Shown here piece by piece: positions 24,023 through 28,969 of a stretch of DNA of 28,969 nucleotides; position 1 is the stretch's first letter, and each line of letters opens with the position of its first letter. Both the position numbers and the translations under genes were made by a program. The DNA is taken from NCBI GenBank assembly GCA_900766195.1, contig CAAFUN010000085.1, positions 1 to 28,969 on the forward strand, given 5' to 3'. Source of the stretch: an uncultured Bacteroides sp. Its GTDB lineage: Bacteria > Bacteroidota > Bacteroidia > Bacteroidales > Bacteroidaceae. Below the pieces are notes generated by a model, which did not search any database, was not told the origin of the DNA, and saw only the letters and a list, made by a program, of their open reading frames with translations.

Positions 24023-27004
24023 TTAAAAGTCAACATTAACACCAAATACAAACGACTTACTATGAGGGTATGTACCCCAATCTATACCTTGTACTGCTCC
24101 GCTATTTCCCCATTGATTCACTTCAGGATCCATACCGGAATAGTTAGTCCAGGTCAGTAAGTTATTTGCAGTAAAATAAGGCTGTAAGCGACTGATTCCA
24201 ACTCTGGATAAGAATTTGCTCTTGACGTTATAGGACAATGTAACGGTTTTGACGCGCAAGTAGCTTCCGTCCTCAACGAAATAGGTGGAATTCCTTATGT
24301 TGAAACCTGCCTTGGGAACATCAGTGATCTGTCCCGGAATCTTCCAGCGGTTAAGTACGACAGTCGTTTGATTTTTGGCATCAAACATTCCTTCGGTCTC
24401 CATACGAGATGCGTTATATATATCATTCCCATAGGAACCTTGCAAGAATACACTTAGATTAAAATTCTTCCAAGAAAAGTTGTTGGTCATACCGAAAATG
24501 AAATCAGGATTAGGATCGCCAATATAAGTCTGGTCGCCAGGATTACCGCCCTTTCCGCTATTATCCAGATCACGATAAATCAAATTCCCTGTTTCCGGAT
24601 CCACTCCATCGCTTATGTATCCGAAGAAACTACCTAGCGGTCGTCCTGGTTGGTTACGAACCACCTTAGCATTTACATGGTCACTGGTACGTGCATCCTC
24701 ATATATTTGGTTATACAGCAACTTTGTCAACTTGTTCTTATTGAATGAAATATTGAAATCGGTATCCCACGAAAATGCTCCTATAAGATTCCTTGAAGAG
24801 ATAGCAACTTCAAAGCCTTTGTTTTCCATCTGCCCCTCATTACGTTGAATATTAGATACAGCACTAGCTCCACTAGGAGGCATTATCACATTCATCAACA
24901 TATTCTTTGTTTTCTTGAAGTAATAGTCCAGTGTGACAGTCAATCGATTGTGCAAAGCAGTAAAGTCAATACCAACATTGGTTTGTGTGGTTGTCTCCCA
25001 TTTCAAGTCTTTTGCTCTTAAGTTTTCCTGATCAATTGTCGGAAGGGCATTGTCTTTTCCTGTCTCAAACCAGGGAAGACGTTTGATCTTATATCTCTGT
25101 AAATAAGCATAGTCATCAATCCCCGACTGGTTACCCGTCTTCCCCCAACCTGCACGAATTTTCAAATCGTCTATCCATGAGAACTTCTGCATAAACTTCT
25201 CAGATGAAATTCTCCAGCCTGCCGACATAGATGGGAATGTTGCCCAACGGCTATCCGGATGTAATCTAGACGAACCGTCGCGACGCATATTCACTGTGAG
25301 CAGGTACTTACTGTCATAATTGTAAGACACACGTCCGAAATAAGACATAATACCCCATTCTGAACCATCGGTACCTGTATTATTCCAATCTATCTTGTTG
25401 GCAGCATTGAGTGTTTCAATATCGCTGGAGCGGTAATTTGTTCCATTGATATAGCTATGTAGATATTCGGACTTGGTGTAAGAAGTACCCAACATAGCTT
25501 CCAATCCATGCTTGTTGAAATGCTTGTTGAAAGTCGCCACGTTATCAAACGTAACAACTGTATTTCTGTTACGCTCATCTTTACCTATACCAAAATTCTG
25601 TCGTCCCCATCCAGTAGATACCGGATCAAGGAAGTTTGTATCTATCCCATTCCTTCTGTCAAGACTCAAGGAAGATTTGAAATTGAGTTCAGGCATAAGA
25701 GTTACTAAAGCACTTCCCGAAAGAATAAGACGGTCTTCTTTTTGTTTGTTATTCTTACTGCGAGCCATATTTTCTAGCGGATGAGTCAGATTCGCACCAT
25801 AGAAATTATCATTATATTGTCCCGGCTTATCAGGATTCCATATTGGCGCATATGTAGGTGTATTAATTACAGATAGTACAACACCACCACGGTTTGAACC
25901 TTGTCCAGTAATCAAATCATTTTTCACTCTATTAGAATAAGAAAGGTTAACACTAAGTTTCAACCACTTTCTCACCTCATTTTCTATATTTCCTCTAAAA
26001 TTATAACGTTTGAAAAAAGCCGCATCCAAAGTCCCTTTTTGATCAAGATATCCTCCAGAAAGGAAGTATCGTAATTTATCTGTACCATCCGATACAGATG
26101 CCTGGTAACTTTGTGTACTACCTGTTTGATAAGCCTCATCAAACCAATCTGTTTGATCTGTCAAGCCGTCAGGCAGAGAAGTGTTGCCTAATTCCCTTTG
26201 TAACTCTACATATTGTTTAGTATTCAGCACATCAACGTTTTTAATGACTTTGTCTATGCCATATTGTACATTCAATGTAATTTTAGCTAGTCCTTTCTGT
26301 CCATTCTTGGTTGTAATTAAAACGACGCCATTAGCCGCACGTGAACCATAAATAGCAGCAGATGAAGCATCTTTCATTACTTGCATACTGGCGATATCAT
26401 TTGGTGACAGAAAATCAATCTTGTCAACCGGTACACCGTCTACTACATATAGCGGATCGTTGCTTCCATTGAATGAAGTGGTTCCACGTACGCGGATAGA
26501 CAAATCTCCACCAGGCATTCCACTAGGTTGAATAACCGATACACCCGCAACTTTACCTTGAATGGCCTGTCCAGCAGAAGTTATCGGCCGTTCATCCAAG
26601 TTCTTCATCGATACGGAAGAAATGGCTGTAGTTACATCTTTGCGTTGTATTGTTCCATAGCCGATAACAACAACTTCATCCAGCATCTCAGCATCTTCCT
26701 GAAGTGTAACAGAGAGTTGTGCCATCGCTTTTTTTTCTAATGTCTTATAACCTACATAAGAAAAAACCAAGATTGCATTCGCTTTTGTCTTCAGCGTAAA
26801 ACGCCCATCAATATCAGTAATGGCACCGTTTGAAGTACCCTTTTCCAACACACTAACCCCAACAAGAGGTTCTTGCGAAGCATCTAAAACTTGTCCTGAT
26901 ACATTAAGTTGTTGGGCGAATGCCCCATGTGAAAAAAATACTGCTAGTAAAGCAATAACAATTGTTCGATTCATAAAGCGAAACCTTCGCTTGCTCTCTT
27001 TCAT
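24023..27004 (-). CDS. SusC-like TonB-dependent outer-membrane transporter (locus B)
   Basis: The protein has 993 residues from the ATG at 27004. ATGs at 27055, 27010 and 26974 are alternatives; 27004 gives a basic n-region then the signal core (MNRTIVIALLAVFFSHGAFAQ). A carboxypeptidase-regulatory-like domain follows (about 33-103, PLVGVSVLEKGTSNGAITDIDG). The SusC signature EVVVIGYGTIQRKDVT is near 110-125, then the plug (VRGTTSFNGSNDPLYVVDGVPVD, MKDASSAAIYG) and a barrel ending FVFGVNVDF. It forms the import complex with the following SusD. The regulator gene lies upstream in the same orientation with a promoter-bearing gap of about 210 bases. Confidence 0.95.
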   Translation of the reverse strand: MKESKRRFRFMNRTIVIALLAVFFSHGAFAQQLNVSGQVLDASQEPLVGVSVLEKGTSNGAITDIDGRFTLKTKANAILVFSYVGYKTLEKKAMAQLSVTLQEDAEMLDEVVVIGYGTIQRKDVTTAISSVSMKNLDERPITSAGQAIQGKVAGVSVIQPSGMPGGDLSIRVRGTTSFNGSNDPLYVVDGVPVDKIDFLSPNDIASMQVMKDASSAAIYGSRAANGVVLITTKNGQKGLAKITLNVQYGIDKVIKNVDVLNTKQYVELQRELGNTSLPDGLTDQTDWFDEAYQTGSTQSYQASVSDGTDKLRYFLSGGYLDQKGTLDAAFFKRYNFRGNIENEVRKWLKLSVNLSYSNRVKNDLITGQGSNRGGVVLSVINTPTYAPIWNPDKPGQYNDNFYGANLTHPLENMARSKNNKQKEDRLILSGSALVTLMPELNFKSSLSLDRRNGIDTNFLDPVSTGWGRQNFGIGKDERNRNTVVTFDNVATFNKHFNKHGLEAMLGTSYTKSEYLHSYINGTNYRSSDIETLNAANKIDWNNTGTDGSEWGIMSYFGRVSYNYDSKYLLTVNMRRDGSSRLHPDSRWATFPSMSAGWRISSEKFMQKFSWIDDLKIRAGWGKTGNQSGIDDYAYLQRYKIKRLPWFETGKDNALPTIDQENLRAKDLKWETTTQTNVGIDFTALHNRLTVTLDYYFKKTKNMLMNVIMPPSGASAVSNIQRNEGQMENKGFEVAISSRNLIGAFSWDTDFNISFNKNKLTKLLYNQIYEDARTSDHVNAKVVRNQPGRPLGSFFGYISDGVDPETGNLIYRDLDNSGKGGNPGDQTYIGDPNPDFIFGMTNNFSWKNFNLSVFLQGSYGNDIYNASRMETEGMFDAKNQTTVVLNRWKIPGQITDVPKAGFNIRNSTYFVEDGSYLRVKTVTLSYNVKSKFLSRVGISRLQPYFTANNLLTWTNYSGMDPEVNQWGNSGAVQGIDWGTYPHSKSFVFGVNVDF

Positions 27005-27080
27005 AAGCATTAATTTAAGTTTAAAAATCAAAATATTCACGGATTTAGCAAACATTTATATCTGCAGCAATCAATTGTCA

Positions 27081-27088
27081 CAAAACTA
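27081..27088 (-). promoter_or_regulatory. Predicted -7 element of the locus B susC promoter
   Basis: On the minus strand TAGTTTTG (27088-27081) matches TAnnTTTG, giving a leader of about 70 bases to the ATG at 27004. A -33 TTTG at normal spacing is not evident, which fits an activator-dependent promoter. The rest of 27089-27214 holds no gene that I can see. Confidence 0.45.
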
Positions 27089-27214
27089 TGGAAAAAGAGA
27101 AAGGTATTTTAACTCAGTGAAAGAAATAGTGGATGCTTAAAATCATAACATACTGATTTACTGCACTATAACGAGTAATACATTCTTAAAAAAGTGGATA
27201 ATGCACAAAGTGAA

Positions 27215-28843
27215 TTACCTGATTGCCTTCACTAAATTCTCAAAATCATCACGTGATACACTCGATTTATTCTTCACCTTAGAGCGATAATTATAAATAG
27301 TATTCACAGAATAGCGAAGGAATTCGGCAATCTGTGAGCTGTCTTCAATACCCAAGCGAATTAAAGCAAAAATACGCAACTCGGTATTAAGCAATTCACC
27401 TCGTTTTAAAGCAATACGCGCATCACTCTGCAACAATGCATTAAACTGATTAACAAAATTGGGAAAGATATGTAGAAAAGTTGAATCAAAATTCTTATAA
27501 AGTTCTTCTAACTCACGATCAAGAGCATCTTGTGAACGAGTCATTTTAAGCAGTTCAGAAGTTTGACCTGCTGTAAGCTTCTTATTCACCATCCTTCGGT
27601 AAATATCCAACTTATCAATATAAGTTGAACAAAGTTTCACAAAGCGTGCAATATATTCTTCTTTAATTTGATTAGCCTCAGACAAATCCAAATTGAGAGA
27701 ACGAAGACTCTTATTCAATTGCTCCAACTGCTCATTGGCTTCCTGCAAATGATTCCGAGCAATCGCAAGTTTCCTCATCTGCCAATAAATATAAACCAAA
27801 GCAACCGACAATAAAACAAATAAGGCTGTGATAGCCAACACATATTGTTGAAGTCTTTTGTTCTGCTTTTCAATCATTGCCTGATATGTCTTATCAATAA
27901 GCGAAAGAATGCCAGCACTCTGCCAGCTTCTTAAACGAGCATTATAAAACTTTGTCTGATCCCAAGAAAACCGCATATAACGATAAGCCCGTTCAATATC
28001 ACCTTTTTCATATAGTAATTGAGCAAGATTCCATAATGAAGCATGATCCGTTATAGCCATCCGGATATCAGCCAAAGCCGATAATGATAGAAAATATAAT
28101 TCATGATCCTTATCACCCGATTGACGAAATAGTTGCGAACGATAATAAGTGAATAAAGCATATTCTGGAGTGTTATCTTTGAGTCTCGCCAATATCGTAT
28201 CATTTATCATCAAAGCACCTTTCACATCACCATCCGTCATTTTACGCAATTCTCTATGTTCCAGATACTCATAGGAACCTATGGGCAAAATGGCTAGCAA
28301 AGAGTCTTCGTAACAACGTGAAAGATTGAAATAACGTTTTTTGGAAGAATTATCCTGTGTATAGGCTCCAAGCTCTCCATAAAAAGAACGGTAACAATTA
28401 TAGTAATCACGATATAGCCCGTCAGGAAGTGTGATCCGATTTACCTGTTTCAATCTCTCCGAAGCTTCTTCATACATCCCGGCAGACATCATTAAATATG
28501 CAAGCTTGATACGTGTCTCTTCTATAAGATAGTTTTTGCCGTGCCGCTCCGCCCATTCCATATTGCGATTGAGATAATATATCGCCGAATCACAGACATA
28601 AGGTTTATATTCTATATAAAGAGACTGATTAAGATTATAGTAACCCATAGTTAGGGTATCCGCCGTTCTCAACGATTTTTTCAAACGTTCAATACGTGCT
28701 TCACGAACAGCAACATATTGTTTATACTGGCCGATAGCATTATCTAAAGCCACCAGACAGGAATCAACATTATGAGCTATAGGTCCGGCAAAAACGAACT
28801 TTGTCACAAATAATCCGGCTAACAAAAGCAACTTAAGTTTCAT
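27215..28843 (-). CDS. SusR-like transmembrane regulator (DUF6377 type) of locus B
   Basis: This 542-residue protein has a length and layout like the B. thetaiotaomicron starch regulator SusR. A signal peptide (ends VFAG, residue 20) leads to a periplasmic helical, TPR-like sensor region (about 25-330). One transmembrane helix lies at about 334-353 (VLAITALFVLLSVALVYIYW) and a coiled coil at about 358-396. A cytoplasmic helical region ends in a LuxR-like helix-turn-helix (about 486-525, ELRIFALIRLGIEDSSQIAEFLRYSVNTIYNYRSKV). The model is periplasmic sensing of an oligosaccharide and direct activation of the adjacent susC promoter. It reads in the same direction as the operon and lies about 210 bases upstream of susC. 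No histidine-kinase or receiver motif is visible. The 126 bases to its right hold no recognisable gene. Confidence 0.88.
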   Translation of the reverse strand: MKLKLLLLAGLFVTKFVFAGPIAHNVDSCLVALDNAIGQYKQYVAVREARIERLKKSLRTADTLTMGYYNLNQSLYIEYKPYVCDSAIYYLNRNMEWAERHGKNYLIEETRIKLAYLMMSAGMYEEASERLKQVNRITLPDGLYRDYYNCYRSFYGELGAYTQDNSSKKRYFNLSRCYEDSLLAILPIGSYEYLEHRELRKMTDGDVKGALMINDTILARLKDNTPEYALFTYYRSQLFRQSGDKDHELYFLSLSALADIRMAITDHASLWNLAQLLYEKGDIERAYRYMRFSWDQTKFYNARLRSWQSAGILSLIDKTYQAMIEKQNKRLQQYVLAITALFVLLSVALVYIYWQMRKLAIARNHLQEANEQLEQLNKSLRSLNLDLSEANQIKEEYIARFVKLCSTYIDKLDIYRRMVNKKLTAGQTSELLKMTRSQDALDRELEELYKNFDSTFLHIFPNFVNQFNALLQSDARIALKRGELLNTELRIFALIRLGIEDSSQIAEFLRYSVNTIYNYRSKVKNKSSVSRDDFENLVKAIR

Positions 28844-28969
28844 GAATGCAAATCACTGCTGTCCGGAGAAATATTCTCAAAACAGCTATTATTAATTAAT
28901 ACTCAGCTAGTTACGAGGCTTATAAAATTTTTCGATTAGAAATCATAGTTTTGCAAGAAGGTATAAACA

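Noticed and set aside
1..28969. Mobile elements, CRISPR arrays, tRNA or rRNA genes
   Set aside because: I saw no transposase, integrase, regularly spaced repeats or tRNA/rRNA signature; the only notable direct repeat is the 17-base pair.

Overview
The window looks like chromosomal DNA of a gut Bacteroides or close relative (phylum Bacteroidota). It is AT-rich and holds two complete SusC/SusD pairs inside polysaccharide utilization loci (PULs). Start regions lack clear Shine-Dalgarno sequences, and several promoters carry the Bacteroides -7 element TAnnTTTG. No rRNA, tRNA, CRISPR array, insertion sequence or integrase was seen. The two loci converge on a shared bidirectional terminator near 14971-15011.

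Locus A (1-14948) targets an acidic, uronate-containing polymer. A Y_Y_Y-type beta-propeller sensor, cut by the left window edge, reads leftward (1-2204). Diverging from it are susC (2479), susD (5627), a small lipoprotein (7300), a fusion of an alginate-lyase-superfamily polysaccharide lyase with a GH88 unsaturated glucuronyl hydrolase (7945), and a GH2 glycosidase (10266). After two weak hairpins and a new promoter come a mannonate oxidoreductase of the SDR type and mannonate dehydratase uxuA (12951-14948). In outline, SusCD imports oligosaccharides, the lyase cuts uronate linkages, GH88 removes the resulting unsaturated ends, GH2 trims the rest, and SDR/UxuA carry glucuronate through mannonate to 2-keto-3-deoxygluconate. 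A beta-glucuronan-like or glucuronate-rich polymer fits best; alginate-like substrates are not excluded.

Locus B (15093-28843, all minus strand) reads regulator, susC, susD, GH30, surface glycan-binding lipoprotein, acetylesterase, GH3. Apart from the acetylesterase, this is the gene order I recall for the B. thetaiotaomicron fungal beta-1,6-glucan locus BT3309-BT3314. The extra SASA-family acetylesterase between the glycan-binding protein and GH3 suggests an O-acetylated beta-1,6-glucan such as lichen pustulan. The GH30 is a predicted surface lipoprotein that cuts the chain, SusCD import the products, and the GH3 finishes them to glucose.

Together the loci may form a fungal, lichen or algal cell-wall island: a uronan system beside a beta-1,6-glucan system. 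That link, and the exact substrates, are inference from gene content. The most unusual points are the lyase-GH88 fusion locus with no obvious surface enzyme, the acetylesterase insertion, and a 17-base direct repeat bracketing the SDR-uxuA pair.
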